A DNA stretch of 64,000 nt from Methanovulcanius yangii (GCF_018687785.1 NZ_LTBL01000001.1:124001-188000), one strand, 5' to 3'; positions 26,162-37,267 are shown, counted from the stretch's first letter. Notes: generated by a model not told the origin, from the sequence alone. Made by a program: numbers and translations.

Positions 26162-29100
26162 TCATATCGCAACAGCACCACAGATCTTTTCGGCCTGTTC
26201 CAGAACGGTCTTGGTGGCCTGTTCCTGCATGTCGGGTGGATAGCCATATTTTCTCAGAATCCTCTTGACCATCACCCGCATCTTTGCCCGGACGCTCTCC
26301 TTGGCAGCCCAATCGATAGTGACGTTGTTTCGTATGGTCACGACAAGTTCTGAGGCAATCATTCTCAGGATTTCGTCCTCCATGACCTGGCGTGCACTTT
26401 CGTTCTCTGCAAGTGCGTCATAGAAGGCGATCTCTGCATCGGAGAGGCCGAGATCTTCTCCCCGCTTGACGGTGTCGCGAACATCCTGTGCCGTCTTGAT
26501 CAGCTCTTCAATGATGATGGCTGTTTCAACCGAACGGTTCTGGTATTTTCTCACCGATTCCTCAAGCATCTCAGAAAACTTTCTGGACTGGACTACATTG
26601 CGTCTCAGGCGGTTTTTGATCTCGTCATCGATCAGCTTACGCAGGAGTTCGACGGCGAGATTCTTCTGCGGAAGCTCTCGCACTTCCGCGAGGAAGTCAT
26701 CCGAAAGAACGGAGATGTCCGGTTTTTTCAGTCCCGCCGCCTGGAAGATATCAACGATCCCTTCGGGCGTGATGGCTTCCGAGACGAGCTGCTGGACAGC
26801 ATGGTCGAGTTCTCCCTGTGACTTTCTCGTCTTAGATGTGGTCTTTGCAATCGATGCCTTGACCGTCTGCAAAAAAGCCACATCGGTCCGTATTCGTTCG
26901 GTCTCTTCATGGGGGACGCAGAGCGAGAATGCGGTGGAGAGTTGCGTTACCGCATCGAGGTACCGCGACTTTCCATCCTTTTGGGAGAGGACGTGCTCCA
27001 TTGCGGCGGGGATGAGCGACAGGCGTCTGCCGGGATCGCCGGTGTGCCATGCCGACCAGTCGAAGCCGTGCAGCATGTCGCAGCAAATCTCGTATTTTTC
27101 CAGCATGAGCGAGACGGCCTCTTCCTGCTCCTCGACACTCAGTCCCTTGTGCTTCTTGTTCTCGTCGGTGTATTCTGCGATGGCTTCCTTGAGTTTTGGC
27201 GCAATGCCGAGGTAATCGACGATGAGGCCACCTGGCTTGTCACGGAAGACCCGGTTGACCCGTGCAATGGTCTGCATGAGGGTGTGGCCCTGCATCGGTT
27301 TGTCGACGTACATCGTGTGCATGCAGGGAGCGTCGAACCCGGTGATCCACATGTCGCGGACGATGACGATCTTCAACGGGTCCGCAACATCGACATATCG
27401 AGCTCGTACTTTGTCCCGTTGACGTTTCGACCGGAAGTGCCTCTGCCACTCCTCCTTGTCGGAGGCCGAACCGGACATGACGACCTTGATGGCCCCTGTC
27501 ATGTCGTCGTCGCTGTCCCAGTCGGGCCGGAGGCGGGTGATGGCATCATACATCTCGACGCAGATGCGCCTGCTCATGCAGACGATCATCGCCTTGCCGT
27601 CGAGAGTTTCGAGGCGCTTTTCAAAGTGGTTGACGATGTCCTCCGCGATGATGTCGATCCGGTGTTCTGCCCCGACCACCGCTTCGAGCTGGCCCCATTT
27701 TGTCTTGAGTTTGTTTCTGACGTCCTCCTCTTCGTTCTCCGTCACCTCTTCGAAGGTGCTGTCGAGGAGGGGCTTTTCCTCATCGGGGAGTTCGAGTTTG
27801 GCATGGCGGCCTTCGTAGTAGATGGGAACCGTCACGCCGTCCTCGTTTGCCTGGATAACATCGTAGATGCTGATATAGTCCCCGAAGACCGCCTTGGTGT
27901 CGCGGTCCTTGAGGGAGATAGGTGTGCCCGTAAACCCGATTGAGGAGGCATTCGGAAGTGCCTGCCGGATGTATTCGGCAAACCCGTAGCGGATGAATCC
28001 GGTCGTCTCGCTGACGTGCGGGGTGAAGCCGTAGTGGCTCCGGTGTGCCTCGTCGGCGATGAAGACGATGTTGTGCCGGTCGGAGAGGAGGGGATGATCT
28101 TCTTCCTCCTTTTCGGGGAAGAATTTCTGGATGGTGGAGAAGATCACGCCGCCGGATTCACGCGTGAGGAGTTCGCGGAGGTCCGCCCGGCTCTCTGCCT
28201 GAATGGGCGTCTGGCGGATATGTTCGTGGCAGCGGCCGAACGTCTCGAAGAGCTGGCCGTCGAGGTCGTTCTGGTCGGTGAGGAAGACGAGGGTGGGGTT
28301 CTCCATCTCCCGGCGCAGGATGATCTGGCGGGCGTAGAAGACCATCGAGAGGCTCTTGCCGGAACCCTGCGTGTGCCAGATGACGCCGCCCTTCTTGTCG
28401 CCTTCGGGTGCGGAGGCCGTGATGGTGCTCTCGACCGCCGCCTTGACGGCGTGGAACTGGTGGTACGCGGCGATCTTCTTGATGAGCGTCGACCCGGTGT
28501 TCTCGAAGAGGATGAAGTCGCTCATGTACTCGAGGAACCGGTCTTTGGCAAAGAGGCCCTTGAGGAGAACTTCGAGCTGGGGGATGACGGAGGATGCGGT
28601 CTCGTCGCCGTCGATGGTCCGCCAGACCATGAACCGGTCTTCGTCGGCGGTCAGGGAACCGGCCCGTGCCTGGACGCCGTCGGAGATGACGAGCACTTCG
28701 TTGGTGTTGAAGAGCGATGATATCTGCTGCTTGTAGGTCTGCAACTGGGTATAGGCCGACCATATGGTGGCGTTCTCGTCGGCCGGGTTTTTGAGTTCGA
28801 GGACGGCGACGGGGATGCCGTTTACGAAGACGACGATATCGGGCCGCCGGTTGTGGTCCCCCTCGACCATCGTATACTGGTTGACGACGAGCCAGTCGTT
28901 TCTCTCCGGCTCGGAAGTATCGATCACCCTGACGAGCCCATGGCGGACGTCCCCGTTCTCCCGGTACTCCACGGGGATGCCGTCGGTCAGGTATTGGTGA
29001 AAGACATGGTTGTTCTCGATGAGCGCCGGAGACGGAGGAATGGTGAGCTTTCGAACCGCCTCATCGATGGCATCGTCTGTAAGCATGGGATTGATGGCAT

Positions 29101-29272
29101 AGAGCGAGTCCCGGACCCGCCGGAGAAGAAATGGCTGATGATAATCGTCCCGCTCCGCCGCAGGCTCCCCCGGAGCAATCTCAGGCCCGGAGACGACATC
29201 GTACCCGAGGTCCGAGAACCACTGGAGGGCCGCGTCTTCGACTTCGGATTCGGTGAATTTGTAGGGGGTCAT
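26162..29272 (-). CDS. hsdR: Type I restriction endonuclease subunit R
   Basis: A 1036-residue translocase-nuclease. The N-terminus carries the PD-(D/E)XK-like nuclease ([20 protein letters not shown]), followed by the helicase motor: Walker [16 protein letters not shown] box [20 protein letters not shown] and a late motif [10 protein letters not shown]. The C-terminal helices bind the methylase complex. It cuts DNA that lacks the methylation made by HsdM/HsdS. It is separated from hsdS by a foreign-looking gene, with only three bases between that gene's stop and the hsdR start. Confidence 0.95.
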   Translation of the reverse strand: MTPYKFTESEVEDAALQWFSDLGYDVVSGPEIAPGEPAAERDDYHQPFLLRRVRDSLYAINPMLTDDAIDEAVRKLTIPPSPALIENNHVFHQYLTDGIPVEYRENGDVRHGLVRVIDTSEPERNDWLVVNQYTMVEGDHNRRPDIVVFVNGIPVAVLELKNPADENATIWSAYTQLQTYKQQISSLFNTNEVLVISDGVQARAGSLTADEDRFMVWRTIDGDETASSVIPQLEVLLKGLFAKDRFLEYMSDFILFENTGSTLIKKIAAYHQFHAVKAAVESTITASAPEGDKKGGVIWHTQGSGKSLSMVFYARQIILRREMENPTLVFLTDQNDLDGQLFETFGRCHEHIRQTPIQAESRADLRELLTRESGGVIFSTIQKFFPEKEEEDHPLLSDRHNIVFIADEAHRSHYGFTPHVSETTGFIRYGFAEYIRQALPNASSIGFTGTPISLKDRDTKAVFGDYISIYDVIQANEDGVTVPIYYEGRHAKLELPDEEKPLLDSTFEEVTENEEEDVRNKLKTKWGQLEAVVGAEHRIDIIAEDIVNHFEKRLETLDGKAMIVCMSRRICVEMYDAITRLRPDWDSDDDMTGAIKVVMSGSASDKEEWQRHFRSKRQRDKVRARYVDVADPLKIVIVRDMWITGFDAPCMHTMYVDKPMQGHTLMQTIARVNRVFRDKPGGLIVDYLGIAPKLKEAIAEYTDENKKHKGLSVEEQEEAVSLMLEKYEICCDMLHGFDWSAWHTGDPGRRLSLIPAAMEHVLSQKDGKSRYLDAVTQLSTAFSLCVPHEETERIRTDVAFLQTVKASIAKTTSKTRKSQGELDHAVQQLVSEAITPEGIVDIFQAAGLKKPDISVLSDDFLAEVRELPQKNLAVELLRKLIDDEIKNRLRRNVVQSRKFSEMLEESVRKYQNRSVETAIIIEELIKTAQDVRDTVKRGEDLGLSDAEIAFYDALAENESARQVMEDEILRMIASELVVTIRNNVTIDWAAKESVRAKMRVMVKRILRKYGYPPDMQEQATKTVLEQAEKICGAVAI

Positions 29273-29275
29273 AAG

Positions 29276-30367
29276 TCAACATGTAATGCCGTGTTGTTTC
29301 ATCTGATAGAGATAGGAATAAGGAGAATCTCTTAGTTTCTCATTTCGTTGAATATCCCTTTTTGACAAATAATTGCCAACTTTGACAGTAGCACTAATTA
29401 AAAGGCCTATACCAGCTAAAAGGGCATATTCTTCTGAACCTGTAGCAAATGCCCCAGACCCCGCAATTATCCCCAACCATTCAGTTTGTTTGACATCTAA
29501 AATCGCTTGGGCTGATCCGTATATGGTCTCTATTTTTAATTCTTTCATTGATTCTTCAAGATAATTTACTTCCTCAGCAATTTTTTCTTCCTGTCTGATT
29601 GAAAAGTCAATTACCTCTTTTGGAGTGCTGAATGATGTTGCTTCTATGGCAATAGTGTCAAGGTATTGACGGAATTTAATTAGGTCAGATTGATATCCTT
29701 TTTTAAAATCAAGGATTTGATGGATGTCTACCTCATCTTTTGGAATGGGCAGAATATTTTCATAAATAATTTTTGCTCGGGTCTGTTTATCTGATTCATC
29801 AATTTTCGCATAAGCATGATTCAGACTGGTTTCATTATCAGTAAGAGGTATGGTGATTTTCGAATCATTAGTTGCTAAATATTCCGCAAGCAATGACATG
29901 TAGATATCTGCGGTATTCTCTTCAATGAAAATCACTGGTTTCCCACTCTCAGATACCGAAATATTTCCCCCTAATTTTTTTTGCAAAAGGTTTCTCTTTT
30001 CTAATTCGGGGAATATCTTTCCATGCATCTCCTTTGATTCATATACTGGGACATATGAGCCATTTGCTGAGAGATCAAAGAGCTCGTTGTAGCAATCCAA
30101 CCTATCAAAGAATTCCGAATAAAATTTATCTTGGAGAACAGAGCCACCTCTTGATCGCAATTTTTCTGGATGAAATGGACGGAATGCTTTCTCTTCATGT
30201 AATATATTAATGTCCTCATTTTCAAGTTCAAAATAGATATGTTCCTCCCAGACGTTTTCAGGAATAATTGAACCAATCTCATCCCAAAATAGTATTGATT
30301 GTCTGATCCAACTTTTATTTGTAATAATTGAATTTGGATAATAAAGTGCAGTCCGCCTCCCTGTCAT
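29276..30367 (-). CDS. DUF6236-like protein inside the hsd operon
   Basis: A 363-residue product starting MTGRRTALYYPNSIITNKSWIRQSILFWDEIGSIIP, the opening that is typical of DUF6236 proteins. A glycine-rich hydrophobic stretch (IIAGSGAFATGSEEYALLAGIGLLISATV) near the C-terminus may enter a membrane. The gene is AT-rich compared with hsdR and hsdM, and lies between hsdS and hsdR with short spacing on both sides, so it is expressed with the restriction system. Function unknown; perhaps an accessory defence component. Confidence 0.6.
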   Translation of the reverse strand: MTGRRTALYYPNSIITNKSWIRQSILFWDEIGSIIPENVWEEHIYFELENEDINILHEEKAFRPFHPEKLRSRGGSVLQDKFYSEFFDRLDCYNELFDLSANGSYVPVYESKEMHGKIFPELEKRNLLQKKLGGNISVSESGKPVIFIEENTADIYMSLLAEYLATNDSKITIPLTDNETSLNHAYAKIDESDKQTRAKIIYENILPIPKDEVDIHQILDFKKGYQSDLIKFRQYLDTIAIEATSFSTPKEVIDFSIRQEEKIAEEVNYLEESMKELKIETIYGSAQAILDVKQTEWLGIIAGSGAFATGSEEYALLAGIGLLISATVKVGNYLSKRDIQRNEKLRDSPYSYLYQMKQHGITC

Positions 30368-30393
30368 GTTGCCATCACCGAATAATCCTCATC

Positions 30394-31671
30394 TTACGCT
30401 ACTTTCACTCTGATTTCTCCAGAGATAAGCTTTGGGAGGATTTGATCGCGAATTTCGGCGAGGGTGCGGGAATGGATAGCATTGTTAATTTGCATTTCGA
30501 TTAATGGCGATAATATTTGGTCAATTTCACTGAAGAGCTCCATTGGTGGAACGATGATTTTTGCGTCTCTAAGATTGTGTCTTTTTATATGGCCCATAGT
30601 CGTAGCTTTATCTGCAGCAATGGATCTGAAATCTTCCAAAAAATGATGAGTCCAGAGATAGCAGAACCATTTTGGATATAGTTCTGATGAAACTTTGAAC
30701 AAATGTTGATTGAGTATACCTTCACCATAGGACCAAATGCATATTTGAAGACTCCCAGACCATGAAAATAGAATGTCACCATTTTTGATCAAATATTTTA
30801 ATGGCACCGATTTTGATGCTTTATCCGTATTTGAGGTAATTCCGTTATTAAGCTCACGAATTTTTATCACCGGCAATGAATCCAGTTCATCTATAGGGGG
30901 ATACTTTTGACAGGCCAAACCATTCATAAATTCAATATTACAATCCAAAGATTCTACTGTCCACCCCTTTGGCACCTCTCTCCCATCAACTACCTCAAAC
31001 CCATCCGGAAACAGCGCCGCCGTCTCCTCGTCCATGCCCTCCGGCTGCCGTCCTTCAGCCTTCGCCCGCACCGGATCGAAGTCCACGAACCATGATGTGA
31101 AGATGGCCTGCGCTATTGCTTCGAGGGTCTCGTTCATCCGACAGTTTAGCTCTATCTTGTCATCGAGGGCTTTTAGAATATGAACAATAGATTTTTGCTG
31201 AGGGAGTGGCGGGAGACAAACATGGAAGGCTTTTGCTTCAGGATAGTAGATCGTTTGATGGGTTGTGCCACTTGCAAAGCGCAAGAGTGCATCATTTTCT
31301 GCTAACAAGACATATTTTAAAAAGTGTGGATTAATTTTCTTGCCACAAACCCAATTCACAAAATCTTGGCTTGTAGCCATCGATCGCCCCATGACGACAA
31401 CATAACCGACAGAAGCCGTTCTTGATAAACAAACCGTATCTGGGGGGAGAAGACGTGCGGAGGAATTGGCTAAACCAAGATCACTAACGTGTTGATATGT
31501 ATCGAATATTACTTTTCCATGATGTTCAATTGCATCCTTGAGACCTATCCAAGGAATGTCACCATCCCAGTATTCAGGATGCTTCCGGCTAGGAGTATGC
31601 CCACTTTCTAGTTGAGCAATATCACTTAATGCCGTCCATTCCCAACCTTGTGGGGTTGGAAGATCGGGCAA
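30394..31671 (-). CDS. hsdS: Type I restriction specificity subunit
   Basis: Two target-recognition domains joined by conserved helices: TRD1 starts at LPTPQGWEWTALSDIAQLESGHTPSRKHPEYW, the spacer has LPPLPQQKSIVHILKALDDKIELN, and TRD2 begins at VPKGWTVESL. TRD2 is much more AT-rich than TRD1, as expected if recognition domains are exchanged. The same frame stays open upstream and encodes GTGRTGGRIATKGVIAGKYALSVG, a block normally present in this HsdS group, back to 31770 inside hsdM. No ATG, GTG or TTG opens that extension, only ATT (31770) or ACG; TTG at 31671 is the first ordinary start. Confidence 0.9.
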   Translation of the reverse strand: MPDLPTPQGWEWTALSDIAQLESGHTPSRKHPEYWDGDIPWIGLKDAIEHHGKVIFDTYQHVSDLGLANSSARLLPPDTVCLSRTASVGYVVVMGRSMATSQDFVNWVCGKKINPHFLKYVLLAENDALLRFASGTTHQTIYYPEAKAFHVCLPPLPQQKSIVHILKALDDKIELNCRMNETLEAIAQAIFTSWFVDFDPVRAKAEGRQPEGMDEETAALFPDGFEVVDGREVPKGWTVESLDCNIEFMNGLACQKYPPIDELDSLPVIKIRELNNGITSNTDKASKSVPLKYLIKNGDILFSWSGSLQICIWSYGEGILNQHLFKVSSELYPKWFCYLWTHHFLEDFRSIAADKATTMGHIKRHNLRDAKIIVPPMELFSEIDQILSPLIEMQINNAIHSRTLAEIRDQILPKLISGEIRVKVA

Positions 31672-31756
31672 TCCAACAGATAAAGCATACTTTCCTGCTA
31701 TTACACCCTTTGTCGCAATTCTGCCCCCAGTTCGGCCAGTTCCAAGAATATTAGAA

Positions 31757-33367
31757 TTATTTGTCGTAATTTAAATCCCCCAAATTTGATTCAATAATTG
31801 TTTCCAACTCATGACTCTTGAGAATTTGATTGCGTAACTCCGCCGTCAAGCGTTCCATCTTCTCCGCAAACGGCTCGGCATCATCATCCTCGACGATCTC
31901 CGCTCCGACATACCGACCCGGCGTGAGTACGTACCCGTGCTTTGCCACTTCTTCGAGCGTCTCGCTCTTGCAGAAGCCGGGTACGTCCTCATACTCGCCG
32001 GCGCCATCATCGCCCCGCCAGGCATGGTAGGTCCCGGCGATGCGGTCGATGTCCTCATCGGTCAGTTCCCGGTGGGTGCGGTCCACCATTACGCCCATCG
32101 TCCGGGCATCGATGAAGAGAATTTCGCGTCGTCTGTTGCGGAACCGGTTGTTCTTCTTGTCGCGGGAGAGGAACCAGAGGCAGGCGGGGATCTGGGTCGA
32201 GTAGAAGAGCTGGCCCGGCAGTGCCACCATGCAGTCCACCAGATCATCCTCGACGATGTTCCTGCGGATGTCGCCTTCGCCGGAAGTGTTTGAGGACATG
32301 CTGCCGTTTGCGAGGACCACCCCTGCCTGCCCGGTGGGGGCGAGATGGTGGATGAAGTGCTGCATCCAGGCGAAGTTGGCGTTGTTCTTGGGGGGAATGC
32401 CGTATTTCCACCGGACGTCCTGCCGGAGCTTCTCGCTCCCCCAGTCCTTCATGTTGAAGGGGGGATTGACGAGGATATAGTCCGCTTTCAGATCCTTGTG
32501 GAGATCATTTGCGAAACTGTCTGCTGCATGGTCGCCGAGGTTGCCTTCGATGCCCCGGATGGCGAGGTTCATCTTCGCAAGCCGCCAGGTCGTCGAATTG
32601 GACTCCTGCCCGTAGACGCTGATATCGTTTTTGCGTCCGCCATGGGCCTCCACGAACTCCTCGCTCTGGACAAACATACCGCCGGACCCACAGGCGGGAT
32701 CATAGACCCGGCCGTGGTAAGGGGCAAGCATCGCAACAAGAATCCTGACAACACATCGCGGGGTGTAGAACTGACCGCCCTTCTTGCCTTCCGCACTGGC
32801 AAACTGGGAGAGGAAATATTCGTATACACGGCCGAGGACATCCTTGGAACGGCTTTCCTTATCCCCGACGGTGATGCCCCCGACGAGGTCCACCAGCTCG
32901 CCGAGCCGCTGTTTATCGAGGCTCGCCCGCCCGAAGTCCTTTGGGAGCACACCTTTCAGGATAGGGTTGCACTTTTCGATCTCGACCATCGCATCGTCGA
33001 TGAGGACACCGATCTTGGGGGACTTTGCATGTGCCTGAAGGTAGGACCATCGTGAGACCCTGGGAACCCAGAAGACATTTTCGGCAAGGTATTCATCGGG
33101 GTCTTCGAGGACTGCATACTGCTGGTCGGGTTCTGCGACGTACCACTCGCTCTTCGGGTTGGATACTTCCCGCTTGATGTGTGTATAGCGTTCCTCGAAC
33201 GAATCGGAGATGTATTTTAGGAAGATCAGGCCAAGGACGACGTGCTTGTACTCCGCTGCATCCATGTTGGACCGGAGTTTGTCCGCAGCTTCCCAGAGTT
33301 TCGCCTCGAATCCGATTATTGCGCCGCTATTCGATTTTTTATCACCGTTCGATTTTTTTCGTGCCAT
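31757..33367 (-). CDS. hsdM: Type I restriction-modification methyltransferase
   Basis: A 536-residue adenine-N6 methyltransferase. The N-terminal helical domain ([36 protein letters not shown]) is the standard HsdM start, then the SAM site [14 protein letters not shown] and the catalytic NPPF motif ([12 protein letters not shown]). It methylates the target read by HsdS and protects host DNA. It is the first gene of the operon; its stop overlaps the extended start of hsdS. Confidence 0.96.
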   Translation of the reverse strand: MARKKSNGDKKSNSGAIIGFEAKLWEAADKLRSNMDAAEYKHVVLGLIFLKYISDSFEERYTHIKREVSNPKSEWYVAEPDQQYAVLEDPDEYLAENVFWVPRVSRWSYLQAHAKSPKIGVLIDDAMVEIEKCNPILKGVLPKDFGRASLDKQRLGELVDLVGGITVGDKESRSKDVLGRVYEYFLSQFASAEGKKGGQFYTPRCVVRILVAMLAPYHGRVYDPACGSGGMFVQSEEFVEAHGGRKNDISVYGQESNSTTWRLAKMNLAIRGIEGNLGDHAADSFANDLHKDLKADYILVNPPFNMKDWGSEKLRQDVRWKYGIPPKNNANFAWMQHFIHHLAPTGQAGVVLANGSMSSNTSGEGDIRRNIVEDDLVDCMVALPGQLFYSTQIPACLWFLSRDKKNNRFRNRRREILFIDARTMGVMVDRTHRELTDEDIDRIAGTYHAWRGDDGAGEYEDVPGFCKSETLEEVAKHGYVLTPGRYVGAEIVEDDDAEPFAEKMERLTAELRNQILKSHELETIIESNLGDLNYDK

Positions 33368-33582
33368 GCGGTCCCCTGCGTGCTGAATAATAGTATGATG
33401 GGAAAGACCGTGAAAGGTTTTGTGGATTTGATCTGGCGCTGGTTACTGAGCAGTTGCTGCTGGAATTGATTTTTTGTAAATCCCTGGAGATTGGTATCAG
33501 AAATGTAAATCTATTAAATTGCCAATATTTGTATTAAAAATAATTAAATACAATAAATGGAAATGGTAAATTTGGTGGTAAA

Positions 33583-34785
33583 TTGTCTGACCCAAATATT
33601 GCAATATATCTCGATTTTGAAAATCTATCAATATCTGCTGAAAATTCCTATCCTGATCTAGAAAAACCTCTCAAAATTGAGCCTTTATTAGATTACGCGG
33701 CAGGAAGAGGAAATATAACAGTAAAAAGGGCCTATGCCGACTGGTCACAGCAAATTGTTCGTAAATACGAACGGATGCTTGTAACTCATGGATTTGAAAT
33801 GCGGCATCTCCCTCAAACTAGTATGATTGGAAAAAATGGCTCGGATCTCCAAATGACAATAGATGTTCTAAGTGACTTACAAAATTTGCCTGTTGATACA
33901 TTCATTTTGGGATCTGGTGATACTGATTTCATCCCTTTAGTACGGAGTATTATTGAAAAAGGAAAAAAGGTGCATATTGTTGGGTTTGAAAGTTCGGTTG
34001 GTAATGCTATCAAAAGGAATTGTACGAAGTATAAATCTATGGAGGATTTGCTTGGATTAAATGAGGAAGAAAATATTGATTTGGATGATATTGAAAACTC
34101 AGAAGATTTGAGCAAATTCATTGGTCGGAATTTATTGGTCCGATTCAGTAAAACCCATCCTGGAGGAGAACCAATTTTATTATCTCAATTAAAGGAACGT
34201 TTGAGAAGGATGGACCCGTCCTTTACAGAAAAAAATCTCGGATTTTCGTCTTTTAAATCATTCATTGATTCCTACGTTGGTGATGTCATCGAAAAACTAT
34301 ATGATGATGATAAAACAGGACATCCTCTCGCGGTTTTTAAGGATATCTCAAAAATTGAAGAGAATGAGAAGATATCGGAGGATGATGTGAATGAATTAGA
34401 AATAAAAGATTATATCATCCGACATTTGCGTTATCCACAGAATAATGAGATCCGACTTGATTTTTCGCAAAAAATTATTGATATTTATAAGAAGGAAAAT
34501 TCTGCCTCTATGAAAGAGATAATTGATTATATTGCAGACAATATCGAATTTGATTATCCAAAAATTGGAATTAAAAAATTTGTATATGCATTAGGACAGG
34601 GAAGGGCAATTCATTATGAAAATCAAGATGGCGATTTTTCACTATTCAATCGGCCTCAAAAACTAAACGAAGACGTCCCCGATAAATTTGAAATTGAAAG
34701 AATCTATCAAAAAAGAATATTTGAATTAGTATCCAAGAGGTTTCCAGAGACAGACGCCTCAGTAATCAATGAATTTTTAAAATAA
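33583..34785 (+). CDS. NYN domain protein with LOTUS/OST-HTH region
   Basis: Residues 1-155 form a NYN/PIN-like nuclease domain of the LabA/DUF88 type: IYLDFENL (Asp11), GSDLQMTID (Asp88) and FILGSGDTDFIPLV (Asp113, Asp115) supply the metal ligands. Residues 170-240 (LLSQLKERLRRMDPSFTEKNLGFSSFKSFI) match the LOTUS/OST-HTH domain that binds RNA. The start is TTG with GGTGGT just upstream; no ATG fits the frame. The gene is AT-rich and adjoins the restriction operon on one side and a tRNA on the other, so a defence or RNA-decay role is plausible. Confidence 0.85.
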   Translation: MSDPNIAIYLDFENLSISAENSYPDLEKPLKIEPLLDYAAGRGNITVKRAYADWSQQIVRKYERMLVTHGFEMRHLPQTSMIGKNGSDLQMTIDVLSDLQNLPVDTFILGSGDTDFIPLVRSIIEKGKKVHIVGFESSVGNAIKRNCTKYKSMEDLLGLNEEENIDLDDIENSEDLSKFIGRNLLVRFSKTHPGGEPILLSQLKERLRRMDPSFTEKNLGFSSFKSFIDSYVGDVIEKLYDDDKTGHPLAVFKDISKIEENEKISEDDVNELEIKDYIIRHLRYPQNNEIRLDFSQKIIDIYKKENSASMKEIIDYIADNIEFDYPKIGIKKFVYALGQGRAIHYENQDGDFSLFNRPQKLNEDVPDKFEIERIYQKRIFELVSKRFPETDASVINEFLK

Positions 34786-34875
34786 TTTTATAACTTTATA
34801 ATATTACCAATCACAATTTGGATTTATTTACTCATTTATGTAGTCCCCGTCTGCCTGATAATAAAAAACGAATAT

Positions 34876-34957
34876 GCGAGGGGAGGGAGTCGAACCCGCG
34901 AACACCTGCGTGAGTGGATCTTGAGTCCACCGCCGTTGACCACTTGGCTACCCTCGC
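34876..34957 (-). tRNA. tRNA-Leu (anticodon CAA)
   Basis: On the minus strand GCGAGGG and CCCTCGC form the acceptor stem, GTGGA-CTCAAGA-TCCAC the anticodon arm with CAA, a long variable arm follows as expected for leucine, and GGGTTCGACTCCC gives the T loop. No intron is apparent. The 3' end points toward the restriction island, the usual orientation for an integration target. Confidence 0.93.
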
Positions 34958-35069
34958 TCGTCTTTAGTATAGGGTGTTTAGGTATTTTAATTCCTTGAGT
35001 CACTCCCTGCGGGACACGGGGACGACGCAAAAATAAAAAAAAATGAGAAGTTCCCTGATCTGACAGTCT

Positions 35070-35822
35070 TCACTCCGGTTTTCTCATGATGCAGTAGGTA
35101 TTTCCGAACTCGTCGTGGTATTTGTCAAAGATTTCGGTCTGCCTCTTCAGCCCATTGATGACCATCAGGGCGCCCTCATCATCTGCATATTCCTCTTCGA
35201 GTGCCCCGAACCTCTTCCTCAGTTCCCCGTAGAAACTCTCTTCCCATACGCGTGACGGGAGCCGGAAGGATCCGACCAGCTCCAGCCCGGCATCCCGGAT
35301 GACCTCAAATACTTCATCTTCGGTCATCATGCCGGGGTGGAATTCGGCGAAGAATTCGCGGGCCTCATCCGAGGGAGTCCGGGTAAACCAGAGTATATCC
35401 GAGATCATTATGTGTCCGCCCTGCTTCAGGAGCGTCTTCCAGTACCTGACGGCGTTTTCGATGCCGATGATGGATGCACATCCTTCAGCCCATATAATGT
35501 CGAACGAGTCCTCTTCAAAGGGAAGATCGTCCATGGATGCACGGACCGTTGTGACTCTCCCGGAACACCCTTCGGCTCCTATTTTTTCCTCCACCACATC
35601 GAGATACGGCTGGTGAATATCTGTTGCGAGTATCCTGCAGGACGGGCACAGGCGGGCAAGGGCCATCGTCTGGACGCCCTTCCCGCACCCGACATCAAGG
35701 ATCTCACCACCTCCTTTCGGCAGTTCTGCGATGAATGAAAATGCCTTTGCCGTGTGCTCATCATCCCCCGCCCCCAGCCTGGGAAGCGATTCAAAAATCG
35801 TAAAAACTGGATTGTTTTCCAT
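35070..35822 (-). CDS. Class I SAM-dependent methyltransferase
   Basis: A 250-residue paralogue of the protein at 423-1166. The SAM-binding motif is ILDVGCGKGVQTMALA, followed by ILATDIHQPYLD and TTVRASMDDLPFEEDSFDIIWAEG. The first 20 residues (VFTIFESLPRLGAGDDEHTAKAF) have a counterpart in the other copy. Substrate unknown; UbiE-like fold suggests a small molecule. It is a single gene downstream of the tRNA, on the same strand. Confidence 0.82.
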   Translation of the reverse strand: MENNPVFTIFESLPRLGAGDDEHTAKAFSFIAELPKGGGEILDVGCGKGVQTMALARLCPSCRILATDIHQPYLDVVEEKIGAEGCSGRVTTVRASMDDLPFEEDSFDIIWAEGCASIIGIENAVRYWKTLLKQGGHIMISDILWFTRTPSDEAREFFAEFHPGMMTEDEVFEVIRDAGLELVGSFRLPSRVWEESFYGELRKRFGALEEEYADDEGALMVINGLKRQTEIFDKYHDEFGNTYCIMRKPE

Positions 35823-35977
35823 ATATCATTTCAATTTCAGGATTGGATGTAGTTTGTGGTCGTCCCCGGTTGCGCGGTGTACCGGTCTGGTTTGAGGTAT
35901 TCTGATCGGAGTTGAGGACCCGCGAAAAATGAGGGAACTATCGCCTCCCATCCCCGCCTCCCCCTGTCATCCGATCC

Positions 35978-37267
35978 TCACGCTGGCCCCAAATGCCGCT
36001 CCCTTGTTACCCACCCGATGACGAGCGCCACGACCACGAGCCCCGCCCCGATGAGGAGGATCGTCGTCCCGATCTGGAAGAGGAAGAAAAGGCACGTCAC
36101 GATGCCGAGGACGGCGGGGACGGGGACTTTGCCCACATTGATGGGGACGCGGTAGAGCCTTCTCGCGTCGGGCCGCGTGAACCGGAGCACGATCACCGCT
36201 GCGTTGATGACGGTAAACGTGATGAAGAGGGTGAAGTTGGCGATGAGGGCGACGTCTCTGATGTTCCCCGGGAGGAGGAAGAGCATTGCGGCGGCGCAGG
36301 AGAGGATGATTGCGGCCCACGGGGTCCGGCGGCCGGGGTGGACCCAGCCGATGCGGGCGGGGATGCGGCCCTTCGCGGCCATGCCGTAGAGGATGCGGGA
36401 GGAGGCAAGGAGCATGAGGAGTGCCGTGTTCGCGGTCGCAAAGAGCGCGATTACCGTGAAGAGGGCGTACCCGCCGGGGAAGACGCCTGCCGCGACCTCC
36501 GCGAAGGGGTTGGGGGAGCCGGCGATCGCCTCCCAGCCGCCGATGGAGACGATGCAGACGGAGACGAGGATGTAGAGGGTGATCGTGATGATGAGCGCAA
36601 GGATGAGGGCCTTCGGTATCGTATGCTCCGGCTCGACCGTCTCGTCCGAGAGCTTGACGATCTCCTCGAAGCCCTGGTACGCAAAGAAGATGAGCGCCGC
36701 CGCGACGAATATCCCCGAGAGGCCGCCCGGCGCCTCGAAATAATCGACCGAGCCTACGTACGGCAGGCCGATCGCGATGATCCCCACGAGACCGCCCGCC
36801 TCGATGAGGGTGAAGATGATCGTAACGGCCGCCGACTGTTTGATCCCTGCAAGGAGCACCGCCATGATGCCCACGATCAGCAGCAGCGCCCCTGCGAGGA
36901 GGTGCACCCCCGTCGCCCCGTTCAGGTACCCGGCAAAGCCGAGCGCCACCGTCGAGGCCCCCACGATCCCCGACAGAATGACCATCACACCTATCACAAA
37001 CGCGGGCAGGTCCCCGAACGAGCTGCGAGTGTACTCGAACTCCGCACTCGCTTCCGGAAAGAGCGACGAGAGCTCCATGTACGAAAGGCCTGTAAAGGAC
37101 GCAATCAGGGCCGACATGATAAACGACGCCCAGAGCGCATTGCCCGCCGTCACCGCCGCCTCGCCGATCAACGCATATATCCCCGCCCCGAGGATCACGC
37201 CGACTCCCGAGATCGTAACGGCCGGAAGACTCAGCGTGCGCCGAAGCGATGGAGAACCGGATGCCAT
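35978..37267 (-). CDS. APC family amino-acid permease
   Basis: A 429-residue membrane carrier with twelve predicted helices. TISGVGVILGAGIYALIG is the first-helix substrate-binding motif of amino acid-polyamine-organocation transporters, and FFAYQGFEEIVKLSDET in the middle is the conserved helix-6/loop region. Import of an amino acid or amine in exchange or with protons is expected; the substrate cannot be read from sequence. A long open frame on the plus strand over this gene is a GC-rich shadow. Confidence 0.88.
   Translation of the reverse strand: MASGSPSLRRTLSLPAVTISGVGVILGAGIYALIGEAAVTAGNALWASFIMSALIASFTGLSYMELSSLFPEASAEFEYTRSSFGDLPAFVIGVMVILSGIVGASTVALGFAGYLNGATGVHLLAGALLLIVGIMAVLLAGIKQSAAVTIIFTLIEAGGLVGIIAIGLPYVGSVDYFEAPGGLSGIFVAAALIFFAYQGFEEIVKLSDETVEPEHTIPKALILALIITITLYILVSVCIVSIGGWEAIAGSPNPFAEVAAGVFPGGYALFTVIALFATANTALLMLLASSRILYGMAAKGRIPARIGWVHPGRRTPWAAIILSCAAAMLFLLPGNIRDVALIANFTLFITFTVINAAVIVLRFTRPDARRLYRVPINVGKVPVPAVLGIVTCLFFLFQIGTTILLIGAGLVVVALVIGWVTRERHLGPA

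Noticed and set aside
26909-28720. Several long plus-strand frames opposite hsdR
   Set aside because: They lack domains and ribosome binding sites and coincide with conserved hsdR codons.
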